From NCBI GenBank assembly GCA_029834535.1, contig JAQMWT010000667.1, positions 186,001-250,000 on the forward strand: 64,000 nt of DNA, written 5' to 3'. The position numbers and the translations under genes are program-made. A model generated the notes under the pieces. The model did no database searches, had not been told where the DNA came from, and saw nothing but the letters and a program-made list of their open reading frames with translations. This DNA is from Chrysophaeum taylorii. Taxonomy: Eukaryota; Sar; Pelagophyceae; Pelagomonadales; Pelagomonadaceae. Of this stretch, positions 20,468-29,965 are shown in pieces. How positions within the stretch are numbered: position 1 is the stretch's first letter; the number at the start of each line of letters is the position of its first letter.

Positions 20468-22076
20468 CAGGCCGTCCAGGCCGTCGTCGAAGACTCTTTT
20501 CGTCGACGAACATATCACCAGCTCCTGGCGGTCGGGGGCCTTGAAGTAGTCGTCGAACAAGGTCCCCATCTCGATGCGCGCCTGGATGTCGGGCTCGTCG
20601 AGCTTCCTCGACATGGCGGGACACCCCGTGAGGTTGATCAGCCCGTCGTCGGCGAAACCCTTCCTCAACCTCGCGAACGAGCCGCACGCCTTGGCCATCG
20701 CCTTCTCGACGATCTGCACCCAGAGCTCGTTTTCGAGGCCGCGCGAAAACACGGGAGTCACCGCCTCGCTCTGTCTCGAGCCCGCTCGCTGGACGCACGG
20801 AAGCGCGTCGTCGACCGTAACCCACTGCCACAGCCCGCCGAGGCACAGCCGCACGCGGTAGATCCCCGACTCGCTCGCCGCGCCGTCGCGATGGTGTTCG
20901 TGGAAGCACTTCTCCACAAGCTTCGGGAATTCGGCGAGGGCGCTCAGCGCGGACAGCAGCCAGCAGTTCCCCAGCTTTCCCTGGATAATGTCGCCGGGCT
21001 CGATGCCATTCTCGAAGAGGAGCGGTTTCGAGCAGAAAGAGGTCGGTCGCCGCCACACGACGTCCCCCCCGAGCGTCATTTCGTACAGCGGGTCGTGCGG
21101 ATCGTACACTACCGCACCCCCCAGCGGCGGAAACGTCAGGTCGGTGTACTTGGCATTCCCCAGCGCTTTCTCGCACTCGTCGAGCTCGTCGTGGTCGAAG
21201 TCGACCCGAGACCGCTCGATCACCCGCAGCATCCGCCGCATCGCCGGCACCTCTTCCCCGAACTGCGCGACCGTCGCGGCGAACGCGTGCCGCGCCAGCG
21301 ATACGGGCCGACGAAACTGCCCCGTCTCGTCCTCTCCATCCGCGACCCCGAACCCGCCGTTGTTGTTGTTATTGTTGTCCTCGTTGGCGTTGCCGCCGAA
21401 CCCCGCCCAAGCCGGAGGCGGCGGCGGCGGCCTTCTCCGCGGCGCGCCGCGCGCCTTGAGCGCGACGAGGTCGGGCGGCAGTCGCACGTTGCTGTGCGGT
21501 ACCTGCACGTCGACCACCTCCGCCGTCACGATCCTCGATGTCGTCGAGGAGCTGCCCAAAGACCCCCCGCGCTCCGAGCCCCACGAAGCAAGCCTCGGCG
21601 TCGACACCTCGTGCTCGCCCGTGTCGACCAGCAGAAGCTCGAGCTCGAGGAACCCGCTCACGCGGCACCCGTTGGTCGGACGGACCTCGAACACCGTCGC
21701 GAAGGCCCTCTGCCCGGTCTTGCTCAAACCGTGGTTCGCTCGACCTAACACCCTCAAGTTTACCTCGCCCATCGGATCGTCCGTGCTCAACTCGTCGTAG
21801 TCCAGGATCTGGACGCGCACGACAGAGTTCTCGACAACGCGGGCCCTGAACGCGTCGCACGACCACTCGGGGTTCAGATTCCGATACACGACCGGCGTCT
21901 TGCCCACGACCTTGCCGTCCACCGTCACAACACAGTACGGATCGGACTTGTTCGATCGCAGCAGCCCCCGGTCTTTGGCCACCTACTTGCTTAATAAGAC
22001 TCGCAACGTATTATCCACGCACCAGGTCCATCCCGCGGATCACCTTCACGTAGGCGACGTAGTGCGACGAGGACAT
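18964..22076 (-). CDS. C2-domain calpain-type cysteine protease (three exons)
   Basis: Exons 22,076-22,023, 21,982-19,155 and 19,105-18,964 give 1,007 residues. Residues 1-110 form a C2 domain (AYVKVIRGMDL joined to VAKDRGLLRSNKSDPYCVV), which may give calcium/lipid binding. The protease core has Cys358 (QGKLGNCWLL), His554 (VPVHAYALL) and Asn574 (RLRNPWAHCEWEGPW), the complete calpain triad; the acidic (Asp)10 run lies between them. A beta-sandwich C2L-like part follows. The splicing is supported because exon 1 restores the first C2 strand and exon 3 adds a coherent tail (MLHVTPVKPSLPWKFRYKLW). The second intron has a CTCTAAC branch point and a polypyrimidine tract. There are no penta-EF hands, so it is an atypical calpain. 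Confidence 0.88.
19106..19154 (-). other. 49-nt spliceosomal intron in calpain gene
   Basis: Starts GTGAGAGT, has CTCTAAC followed by a T-rich tract and ends CGCAG; phase 2. Without removal the frame stops at once (TGA). Confidence 0.85.
21983..22022 (-). other. 40-nt spliceosomal intron in calpain gene
   Basis: Starts GTGCGT and ends AAGTAG; phase 0. Joining the exons gives VIRGMDL-VAKDRG, the normal first loop of a C2 domain. Confidence 0.75.
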
Positions 22077-23389
22077 GATCGATTAAGGAACGAGCACGCG
22101 GAACTTGCCTCCTGATTTTATTTGAGAGGACAATTAATTAATCAATCGCCTGAATGATATATCATCTCCAGAGAGGTAATCTAATAATAATTTGCTGCGG
22201 GAAAACAAACAAATAAAGACACCACGTCACTTGCCGTCACCTCGGCCTCTTCTAGCTTCAACTTGGGCTTGGGAGTTCTCAGAACTCGGAACCCCCTTTT
22301 TTCCGTCGACGTCGTGTGACCACCTATAGAAGACCTACACTACTCTTCAGGGTTTATAGGTATTTTACTACACTAAAAGTAAACCAACCACCGCGCTTGG
22401 GTGGTTGGTTGGTTGGTTGGTTGGTTGTAAACCGGAATTAACTTCTTTTCGTGTCAACCAGGCCGGCCAACAAAGAGTTGACACAGAAACGCTCAGAAAA
22501 CAGAGCAGGACGTCAATACTCTAGTTACGGACAGGGAGCTTTTTCTCTTCGGTGCTACGCTCTCGCTACTGCACACGCCGGTGACCGTTATAATGACCAT
22601 ATGTCCAAGGGAGGGCGGCCGGCCGGCCGGCCCATGAGTTTGGCGGGCAACTACGTAACCACAATGCATAAGGGCGACGGCACGTTCGAATGGAAATGCG
22701 CGGCACACGGCTGCACGCACGCACGCACGCACGCACGGGTAAATAAATAATACTTCTAGTCCGCTCACTTGGGTTGAATGGGCGATTTCGTCAAGCTCGC
22801 CACTGTCGTCGATGTCCACGTGTGGAAACGGGAGAAAAAAATTTCCACTGCCTCCGACCAAGGCGATGCCCAGTTAGTTCCCCCTGCGATGCCCAGTTCC
22901 CCCTGCTCGCCCCAGTCGCTCTCCGACTTGATCGCCTCACCGTCCAGTCCACTCCACCAACGCCACGCCCTGCTGCAAGGCCCACCAGGTCGTCCACACC
23001 AACGCCCGACGCTCCCGTCCACCAGCTCCTCTTCACCTCCAACAACCTTCGTTACCCAATGCACCGAAAAATTGATTTGGCAAATTCCTCCTGCAGTGCA
23101 ACGATGTCTTCGAGAACGACACGACGACGATCCTGTGCTCCTCGAGTCCCATGACCCCCTCGTTGCCGCCGCCGCTGACGATACCGACGACGCTTAGCCA
23201 GCACCATCCCCCGGTCGCAAACCACAGAAGAAGCCCCGGCACGCCGCGCCCCGAGCGCGGTTTGCTTGCAGGCGCAAAGTTTCGTTTGCCAAGTGGGGAC
23301 CAAAGAAGGGTGTGACTTGACCTGGCGGTACGTAACTCCTGAGTCAAAGTTTTTCGAAGTGCACCCTCCTTCCATCAAAAAACCCTCGA
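22077..23389. other. Gene-poor stretch; weak spliced EF-hand gene candidate on minus strand
   Basis: Contains an AACC/GGTT inverted repeat with (GGTT)n at 22,401-22,428, GGCC repeats at 22,614-22,632 and (GCAC)n at 22,713-22,737. On the minus strand protein-like pieces appear: RRRVVLEDIVALQEEFAKSI (near 23,060-23,140) and an EF-hand-like loop HVDIDDSGELDEIAHSTQ (near 22,770-22,830). A donor (GGTAACG) follows the first piece. They could be exons of one small gene, but there is no complete model. Confidence 0.25.
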
Positions 23390-24361
23390 TCAGAGCTCAT
23401 CTTCTTCTTTCGAAGAAGACGGCCACCAGTGCCACTTGGGGTCCCCGAGGAGGGTGGCGAGGCGGTCGTTGCAGGAGGTGAGGAAGGTGTCGGGGCGGCG
23501 GTGCGCTTGAAGGCAGTAGTCGAAATCCGGGTGCCTCCGCGTGGTGTTGTGGACATTGTGCTCTCGCGATAGGACGTCTCGCGGAAAGTCGTAGGGCTCG
23601 AGGCCAACAAACCGCAGGATCGTCCCCAAAATAGGGAGCGGGTCCTCGCGGAGTTCCTCGGATTTGACGAGAAGAACGTTGTGCCTCCCAAATTCGCGCC
23701 ACCACTCCTCGACGTGCTCGACGTAACAGTAGTTGTGGAAGTGGGGCCTCGCGGGACCTTTGCATTCGGCATCGGGGGTCCTCATCACCGAGAGCGCGTC
23801 GGCGCAGCGTCGAACATTGTCGCGGAGCCTCGAGCAGTGTTGGTGCGCGGGGTCGCGAAAGACAGCCAGAATTTTCGCGTTCGGAAGCGTCTCCTTTATC
23901 GCCATCATCGAGGCCCTCGAAAGCATCCCGTGGGCGAGGTAGCAGGGATCAAAGTCAAAACCATACTCGGGTCCAAACTGCCGCGCGTACGACCGCCAGT
24001 CGCCGCGCCCGACCTGAGATATTGCCGGAAACGCCGTGCCCTCCCCGAGACCACCCGTCGAGAACGTGACGTTTACCTCGCGCAGCGAGCCGTCGGCCAT
24101 TTCGGCAACGGAAAAGGGTCCCGACGCCTCGTCTTTGCGCATTAGGAACCGGAACCAATGGTGTTCCTTCCTCGTGCCCCAAGAAAGTTTCGGATGCGCG
24201 GCGAGATACGTCGCGAGCGACGTCGTGCCCGCGCGGACCGAGGCGACGCCCAACAGGATCGGCAGGCAGTGCCGCTCCCCGTTTTCCTCGAAACACCGCG
24301 GTGCTGCTGCTGGCACGCCCGACACACTCTTTACCAAGACGACGACCACCAACACACGCAT
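23390..24361 (-). CDS. Secretory-pathway sulfotransferase
   Basis: A 323-residue protein that should transfer sulfate from PAPS to a carbohydrate. It has a short N-terminal hydrophobic stretch (MRVLVVVVLVKSVSG) that may act as a signal anchor. The 5'-phosphosulfate loop is [20 protein letters not shown] (about 38-57), and the 3'-phosphate motif is ILAVFRDPAHQHCSRLRDNV (about 163-182). The C-terminal YCYVEHVEEWW and VKSEELREDP match Golgi-type sulfotransferases (Sulfotransfer family), with length as usual for it. Pairs of Cys in the lumenal domain suggest disulfides. It lies on the same strand as ABC1 and near two further sulfotransferase genes at 31-36 kb. Confidence 0.8.
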   Translation of the reverse strand: MRVLVVVVLVKSVSGVPAAAPRCFEENGERHCLPILLGVASVRAGTTSLATYLAAHPKLSWGTRKEHHWFRFLMRKDEASGPFSVAEMADGSLREVNVTFSTGGLGEGTAFPAISQVGRGDWRSYARQFGPEYGFDFDPCYLAHGMLSRASMMAIKETLPNAKILAVFRDPAHQHCSRLRDNVRRCADALSVMRTPDAECKGPARPHFHNYCYVEHVEEWWREFGRHNVLLVKSEELREDPLPILGTILRFVGLEPYDFPRDVLSREHNVHNTTRRHPDFDYCLQAHRRPDTFLTSCNDRLATLLGDPKWHWWPSSSKEEDEL

Positions 24362-25722
24362 GCCACAACTCCGCGGCCACGACGACGGCCTCCTCCGCGT
24401 GCCACAACTCTCCTCCTTCGTGAGTCAGATACATACTGCGTCTTTTGTATGCATACAAAACCAGCCGGGTCGCTGCGGTCGCTTTATGTCGGGGCTAGGC
24501 GGATGGGCGCGGCGGGAGACCGTGTGCGGCCGCGAGTGCGTAAGGAAGGTTTTTTTGTCCGACGCGCAACGACGCCTACTGTGGCCGCACGGTAGTACTT
24601 GGTCCATCGATGAGAAGCTAGGCCTGACTTGGCAACAAACAAACAAACAAACAAATTAATTAATAAATGGCTTTCCCTCGAGAAGTTCGACCAAATACGG
24701 CGCTAGGACTACTCCGACACGGCAACTTGCACATCGCAAAGTGCAGTTTCGCGCGAAATATAGTCATTGGCGTAGACACAAGCTCGGCGATCGCCACCGG
24801 TGCGATAGTCGGGTCGAGCGTCGGCCTACTCGAGGTTCTTCGGCGGCAGTGGGAGCGGCGGAAGCGGGCGCGCAACTGGGGATGGCGGCGGTGGTGGTGT
24901 CTCGTCGGTCGACATGTCCTCGACTTCGTCATCGTCGACTTCTTCCGCGTCGACTTCCATCGAGAGGTACTGGCAATAATCTGTACCGTTGACGCAGTCT
25001 GCGGCGGCGGCGTAATTACTCCGCGACTCACGGGTCCTGTGTACACCGGATCCGCGGGTTCCGGCGGCACATAGAACCTGATGCCGCCACTGAACTCGTA
25101 TTGGAGGATACGCCTCGTGGCTTATTCTCGCGGCCTTTGCCGCGCCGTCAACAACGCAATGGGCTTCCCAGACAGAGGCCCAGGACGGATGCCGCGTAGT
25201 ACTTTTCTGGATCGCCGATCAACCCCTCTGTTGGTTGCCTGGTGCACAACAACCGTGCCGCGGTCCCCTCGCGAGCTTCGCGACGGACGGCTCCCTGTCG
25301 CGGCAACAGCACCTGCGGGCAGCAGCCCCCAGGCATGTGACTAGGCTCGAATGGGTATTTATTAAACTGGCCTTGGAGACCGACCACTTCGCTGCCTTTG
25401 CAATGAGAAACCTACAATCGCAAGGACCTCCCTCCCCTTTCGGGGAGGGAGGAAAAAAAAATCACTCCTGCGGCGCTGCCGCCCCAAACCCAAATCGGTA
25501 AAAAACCTCGTCCCCGCGACACGCTGCTTGGCGCGACGGCCTGGAGACAGAGAGACCCGGCCACCCTCTTTGACGAGACGAAACGAAACGAAATTAAATG
25601 AAGTGAAATGAAACCAGCACTCTCCCAACACGCGTAGCTCGTCGATATCGCAAGTATTATTTAACTAATAAATAGCCCCCGATATAGATCACACGGAGCC
25701 TACCTACAATTACCACAATTCA
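24362..25722. other. Stretch without a confident gene; candidate spliced minus-strand gene
   Basis: Minus-strand pieces with protein-like composition occur: LIGDPEKYYAASVLGLCLG (about 25,150-25,210), LQYEFSGGIRFYVPPEPADP (about 25,040-25,110), and an acidic Pro-rich end MEVDAEEVDDDEVEDMSTDE (about 24,890-24,965) that reaches a stop near 24,815. They lie in different frames; candidate donors and acceptors exist (for example GTGAGTCG at about 25,030), but I cannot fix a model. 24,635-24,660 is an AAAC-type repeat. An inverted repeat (CCTCCCTCCCCTTTCGGGGAGGGAGG, given as arms only: CCTCCC and GGGAGG) lies at 25,427-25,452. Confidence 0.3.
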
Positions 25723-27792
25723 TTAGGGTTTCGTCGCGTCGCCTTGTTCGAATTCGGTGGCTTGGTAGCGCGCGGCCTTTTTGTCGGCCGCGGCGAGCGA
25801 GGCGAAGGCCCCGAGGGCCTTGAGGCCGAAGACCGAGGCGACCGAGAGGCAGGCAATCTTGACAAACCTCAGGGAGAGGGCCTCGAAGGACTGGGAGAGG
25901 ACGAGGGAGGTCGCGGCCACGAGAAGATTGGTGAGGGCCGTTGTCTGCTGCGCGAGTCGGGACAAGGCCCGCTCGTTCTCGAGGGAGCGGACGCGGATCT
26001 TGAGACTGCCTTGCTCGATGGCGCGGACGGTGTCTTCCAGATATTGTATTTTTTTGGGGGAGGTGATGGCCGTCTCGATGTCGGCGGGATTCAGACCCGT
26101 AGCTTTGGACGCTATCGCGATGGGCTTGGGGATTTCCTTGTAGGTCTTGGTTTCGACGAGTCTTTCGACAAAGGGCCTCGCCAGGAGCGAGAGGTCGAAG
26201 GCCTTTGGGTCCAGCGTCTTGCCGATGCCGTCGACGGACGCGAGCGCGCGAAAGATGAACGTGAATGTCGAAGGAAAGCGGAAGACCTGCGCCTCCGTCA
26301 AAGCCTGGAGCTCGGCGCCCAGCGCGCGCTTGATGTCGATGCCCTTTTCTTTCAAATCTTCGCCGCGCTGCGTCGCCTTGAAGGTGGAGACGAAGAATCG
26401 CGCGAGCTGCTCGCACGCGAGCCGGTCGGCGTTCTTCGCCAACACCCCCATTTTTTCGACCGCGTCGACGATTTTTTTGGCGCTCTGGGCGATCGCCAGC
26501 TCGCTTACGTAGGGGCCACCCTCGAACAAGGCGAAGCAGAACTCCTGGAAGCCATCCCTGACGTTGGGCTTGAGTTCGTCCATCATGCCAAAGTCGTAAT
26601 ACACGAGCTTGCCCGTTTTTGGGTCGACCTGAAGGTTTCCGGGGTGCGGATCGCAGTGAAAGTAGCCCGAGTCGATGATTTGCGTCAAAAAGCTCTCGGC
26701 GGTCGCCTTGGCGAGGACCTTGCGGTCGATGCCGGCAGCCTCGACGGCGCTCGCGTCGGTCATCTTGACGGCGTCGACGTACTCCATCGTCAGGACGCGA
26801 GGCGTCGAAAATTCTTCGAAGACCAACGGAACCTTGACGTTTGGGTTTTCGCGACGGAACCGGTCGGCGTTCTTGGCCTCGTTGAGGTAGTCGATCTCCT
26901 CGTACAGAAGCTTTTCGGATTCGTCGAAGACGTCGATGTAAGACCGATCCGCGCCGTCCGACTTGGGGTCCACCTTGTCGAGCAACTCGCAGAGCTTGCG
27001 GAGATTCTTGAGGTCCACGTCGAAGAGCTCGCGGAGACCCGCGCGCTGGACCTTGACGGCGACGCGCGTCCCGTCCTTGAGCGTCGCCTTGTGGACCTGA
27101 CCCAGGGAAGCGGCCGCGATCGGTTCGTCGTCGAACGACGAGAAGGGCCAGGCCGCGAGTTCCTCTTCGACGAGGGCCTTGGCATTCGAAAAACCGGGCA
27201 CGTCGTCCTGGAGCGACTTGAGGACATCCGTGTATTCTGCCGGGAGCACGTCCGTCCTCGTGCTCAGCACCTGGCCCAGCTTGACGAACGTCGGACCGAG
27301 TTCGAGGAGCGAATCGCGCAGGAACACGGCCGCCGCCGTCTTGTCCTCGCTCAGTCCCGACTTTCGCGCTTTTAATACCCGGACGGCGCACGAGGCGACT
27401 TTCCGCCACACTTCGACATTCCGCCCCAGCGCCGACCGCCGACCCTTGGCCTCCCAGCCCCGCTCGAGAACGTCTCCCTCGACGCCGTCTTCCACCGCGT
27501 GCGCCGTGCGCCCTACGAGAGTCTGGAGCCGCCGCCGTACGCGCGCGAGGGTCGCCTCGTCCGCGCACTCCTTGGACCTCTCCACTTCGCAGCTCTCGTC
27601 AACGAGTTCTCGAGTCACCGAAGCGACCATCTCGTCGACCGACGCGTTCATCGGCCGCTCCACCGTCGCGACGCGCATTTTCGTCAGCGGGGCCTGCTGC
27701 ACGCGTCCGAATATCAGCGCCGACACCCCGGTGGTGGTGATGGTGCTCACGGCCACCATCATCACCCACACCACCTTGGTGGTGAACGTCAT
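25723..27792 (-). CDS. ABC1/ADCK/UbiB family atypical kinase
   Basis: A 689-residue protein with every ABC1 signature: the KxGQ motif (FVKLGQVLSTRTDVLP, K171-Q174), the Ala-rich loop AAASLGQVHKA (225-235), the ATP lysine VAVKVQR (K247), EEIDYLNEAKNADRF (298-312), HCDPHPGN (379-386) and DFG (400-402). ABC1 kinases/ATPases support ubiquinone or plastid prenylquinone metabolism. An N-terminal hydrophobic stretch (VVWVMMVAVSTITTTGVSALIF) could be an anchor or part of a targeting peptide. Two hydrophobic segments near the C-terminus (ALTNLLVAATSLVLSQSF, CLSVASVFGLKALGAFASLA) suggest membrane attachment. Mitochondrion versus plastid cannot be told from this sequence. Confidence 0.92.
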   Translation of the reverse strand: MTFTTKVVWVMMVAVSTITTTGVSALIFGRVQQAPLTKMRVATVERPMNASVDEMVASVTRELVDESCEVERSKECADEATLARVRRRLQTLVGRTAHAVEDGVEGDVLERGWEAKGRRSALGRNVEVWRKVASCAVRVLKARKSGLSEDKTAAAVFLRDSLLELGPTFVKLGQVLSTRTDVLPAEYTDVLKSLQDDVPGFSNAKALVEEELAAWPFSSFDDEPIAAASLGQVHKATLKDGTRVAVKVQRAGLRELFDVDLKNLRKLCELLDKVDPKSDGADRSYIDVFDESEKLLYEEIDYLNEAKNADRFRRENPNVKVPLVFEEFSTPRVLTMEYVDAVKMTDASAVEAAGIDRKVLAKATAESFLTQIIDSGYFHCDPHPGNLQVDPKTGKLVYYDFGMMDELKPNVRDGFQEFCFALFEGGPYVSELAIAQSAKKIVDAVEKMGVLAKNADRLACEQLARFFVSTFKATQRGEDLKEKGIDIKRALGAELQALTEAQVFRFPSTFTFIFRALASVDGIGKTLDPKAFDLSLLARPFVERLVETKTYKEIPKPIAIASKATGLNPADIETAITSPKKIQYLEDTVRAIEQGSLKIRVRSLENERALSRLAQQTTALTNLLVAATSLVLSQSFEALSLRFVKIACLSVASVFGLKALGAFASLAAADKKAARYQATEFEQGDATKP

Positions 27793-27974
27793 TCCGCTTC
27801 TTCTTACGTGGCCCTAAGATAGATATGCGAGGGTTTCGAGGGGCTGTCCGCGGGCCTTCACACTTCAAGTCTACTTTACTTCTTCCGCGGAGCCGACGAC
27901 GACGAAAATGAAATTATTATTGTTCTAATAATAATAATAAAAGTCTAGGATTCTGAAACATTCTGAAACCGAGG

Positions 27975-29477
27975 ATGACGATGCGAAGGCACATCTCGAG
28001 GCTCGGCGACGAGGACCAGCCCGACGACGTCCGCGAAGCGGCGGCGCTCGCCATTCTCGTGCTGTGCGAGGACGCGGCGGATCTCGTCCGGGAAGGCGGC
28101 ATCGAGCCGCTGGTGGCTTTGCTCGACCAATCCTCCTCGGCCTCCGATGCAGCCAGGGGGGCGGCGGCGATGGCGCTGGCGAGAGCCGCCGCAAAGACCG
28201 CCGCCAGACAAGCCGTCGCCGAGGCGGGCGGCATCGAGGCCCTCGTGGCATTCCTGGGTGCCGACTCGACGGGAGCCGGAGCCGCCGCCGAGGCATTAAT
28301 GTACCTAGCCAAGGACCACAAAGACGCCATCGCCGAGGCGGGCGGCATCGAGAAGCTCGTGGGTGTCGCCAGCGACGGAGCCACCACGAACGCCAAGCGC
28401 TTTGCAGCCGGCGCGCTGAGGAACTTGACGTGCCACAACGCGGCCAACAAGGCCGCAATCGTTTCCGCCGGCGGCGTGCCCGTGCTCTTGCGCCTCGTCG
28501 CCGAAACTGCCGAAACTGCCGAGGAGGCCGCCGGAGCGCTGGCCAACATCGCGCGCCGCGACAACGCGACGCGTCTCGCCGTCGCCGACGCGGGTGCCGC
28601 ACGGGTGCTCGTGAGCGCCGCCGCCAGCGGCGCGCGAACGCCCGCGTCGAGGGCAATGGCCGCCGAGACGCTCGCCGTGATCGCGTGCGCCGAAAAGTCC
28701 AAGACCCAAATCGCGCTGGCCGGGGGCGCCGATGCGCTCCTCGAGCTCCTGGCGCTCGACGACGCGCGGACCCAGGCGGCGACGGCGCTCCGCAACCTCA
28801 CGTGCGGCCCGCGACACCCGCGTGTCTTGGGCCTCGTCAGACCGGGCATACCAGCTTTAGTCGGCGTCCTCGCCCCCGACACCGAAGACTGCGCCAAAGA
28901 GGCAGCCATCGCAACCCTCATCCACCTCGCGATCGAGGACGCGGCGACGGCGCACCTCGTCGTCGAGGCGGGCGCCGTCGCCGCGCTCCTCCGCGTCCTC
29001 GAGGAACAGCACGCCCCACTCAACGGCGCTGCCGTCGAGGCGACCGCGCTCCTACGGACCCTCGCCTTCTACCCCGAGCACCGCGCTTCCGTCGGCGCAG
29101 CCATGCCTCTGCTCGTGGGCCTCGCCGACGAACAGCGAGCCCGCCCCCTCGAGCTCGCGCTCGCCGCCCTTGCCAACATCCTCGCCGACCACCAACCCAA
29201 CCAGCTTCGCTTCCAGCAAATCCCGGGCGCCGTCCCGCTCCTCCTCAAGCTCGCGGGCGGCGCTGCCGCGACGCCACTCGCAATTCAACACGCCCGGGGT
29301 GCCCTCAAAAATCTCCTCGCCTCTTCTTTCGGCGGTGTCGACCTCCCGACGGGCGACGGCATCGACCTCCCGACGGGCGACGGCATCGACCTCCCGACGG
29401 GCGACGGCATCGACTCGCACATAATACCATCCAAGCTCCCGGAGCATTGGTCCTACTCTTCCTTCACCGCCTCATAA
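27975..29477 (+). CDS. Armadillo-repeat protein
   Basis: A 500-residue alpha-solenoid of about ten armadillo repeats, typified by IVSAGGVPVLLRLVAETAET with AEEAAGALANIARRDNATRL, and AEAGGIEALVAFLGADS. Such proteins bind partner peptides; no F-box, U-box or IBB is seen, so the partner is unknown. The C-terminal region holds three identical octapeptides DLPTGDGI from 24-bp DNA repeats (29,340-29,411), followed by a short tail. The first ATG in frame is at 27,975. The last 25 bp of the coding region overlap the end of the convergent PRKRIP1 gene. Confidence 0.85.
   Translation: MTMRRHISRLGDEDQPDDVREAAALAILVLCEDAADLVREGGIEPLVALLDQSSSASDAARGAAAMALARAAAKTAARQAVAEAGGIEALVAFLGADSTGAGAAAEALMYLAKDHKDAIAEAGGIEKLVGVASDGATTNAKRFAAGALRNLTCHNAANKAAIVSAGGVPVLLRLVAETAETAEEAAGALANIARRDNATRLAVADAGAARVLVSAAASGARTPASRAMAAETLAVIACAEKSKTQIALAGGADALLELLALDDARTQAATALRNLTCGPRHPRVLGLVRPGIPALVGVLAPDTEDCAKEAAIATLIHLAIEDAATAHLVVEAGAVAALLRVLEEQHAPLNGAAVEATALLRTLAFYPEHRASVGAAMPLLVGLADEQRARPLELALAALANILADHQPNQLRFQQIPGAVPLLLKLAGGAAATPLAIQHARGALKNLLASSFGGVDLPTGDGIDLPTGDGIDLPTGDGIDSHIIPSKLPEHWSYSSFTAS
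29340..29411 (+). repeat. Three perfect 24-bp coding repeats
   Basis: The unit CTCCCGACGGGCGACGGCAT plus 4 bases is repeated three times without change, encoding DLPTGDGI. Perfect identity at silent sites points to a recent expansion. Confidence 0.9.
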
Positions 29478-29860
29478 GAACTATCCGTAGCTTTTGTTGC
29501 GTCTCGATGATGATGAGCCGCGAGGGCTTGCTTTGCTGCTTCTAGGAACGTGCCGTCGTTCGGCGGCACCCCCGCCGCCCGAAGTTTCGCGCGCTCCTTT
29601 TTACGTCGTCGCTTCTCGGCGTTCTTCGCCGTCCTCTCCTCGCACTCCTTTCGCTTTGCCGCGAGTCGTTCTTCGAACTCCTCGTCGAGCTCCTCCTCCT
29701 TCGCCTTGGTCTCCATCGCCTCCACCCGCAACATCTCGGTCCGCCTCGCGTGCCGGTACATGTGGAAATCACCCGACCCCGCCCCCGCGCACGACCCCAT
29801 CACGTTCTGCACGCGCTCCGTCTCTACACGCTGCTTGGGCTCCTTTTTCGACGCCTCCAT
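29453..29860 (-). CDS. PRKRIP1: PRKR-interacting protein 1 homologue (spliceosomal C114)
   Basis: A 135-residue protein with the family core VMGSCAGAGSGDFHMYRHAR followed by RTEMLRVEAMETKAKEEELD and EEFEERLAAKRKECEERTAK, then a Lys/Arg-rich stretch (NAEKRRRKKERAKLR). The animal proteins have the same GSSAGAGSGEFHVYR box, followed by a long helix. PRKRIP1 is a component of the late (C*/post-catalytic) spliceosome, where its helix bridges U2 and the catalytic centre. Start: the ATG at 29,860. Convergent with, and overlapping by 25 bp, the armadillo gene. Confidence 0.85.
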   Translation of the reverse strand: MEASKKEPKQRVETERVQNVMGSCAGAGSGDFHMYRHARRTEMLRVEAMETKAKEEELDEEFEERLAAKRKECEERTAKNAEKRRRKKERAKLRAAGVPPNDGTFLEAAKQALAAHHHRDATKATDSSYEAVKEE

Positions 29861-29965
29861 CCTTATGTACAAGAATGAAAGAAAGAAAGAAAGAATAAAA
29901 AACCCCTATCGCTCAACGCACGAGGGTAACGAAAAAAAACGTAGGCCTGTTTTCGCTGGACCAGC

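Noticed and set aside
19568-21748. Long plus-strand open frame (726 codons) across the calpain gene
   Set aside because: It is antisense to the calpain exon; its composition is the Arg/Val-rich pattern expected from the complement of a GC-rich gene, and the calpain triad is on the other strand.
25700-27568. Long Arg-rich minus-strand frame (622 codons) and the plus-strand frame 25,744-27,375 over the ABC1 gene
   Set aside because: Both are shadows of the ABC1 kinase frame, which alone has all family motifs.
28064-29545. 493-codon plus-strand frame overlapping the armadillo gene
   Set aside because: A shifted frame with heavy Arg content and no repeats; the armadillo frame shows regular repeats.
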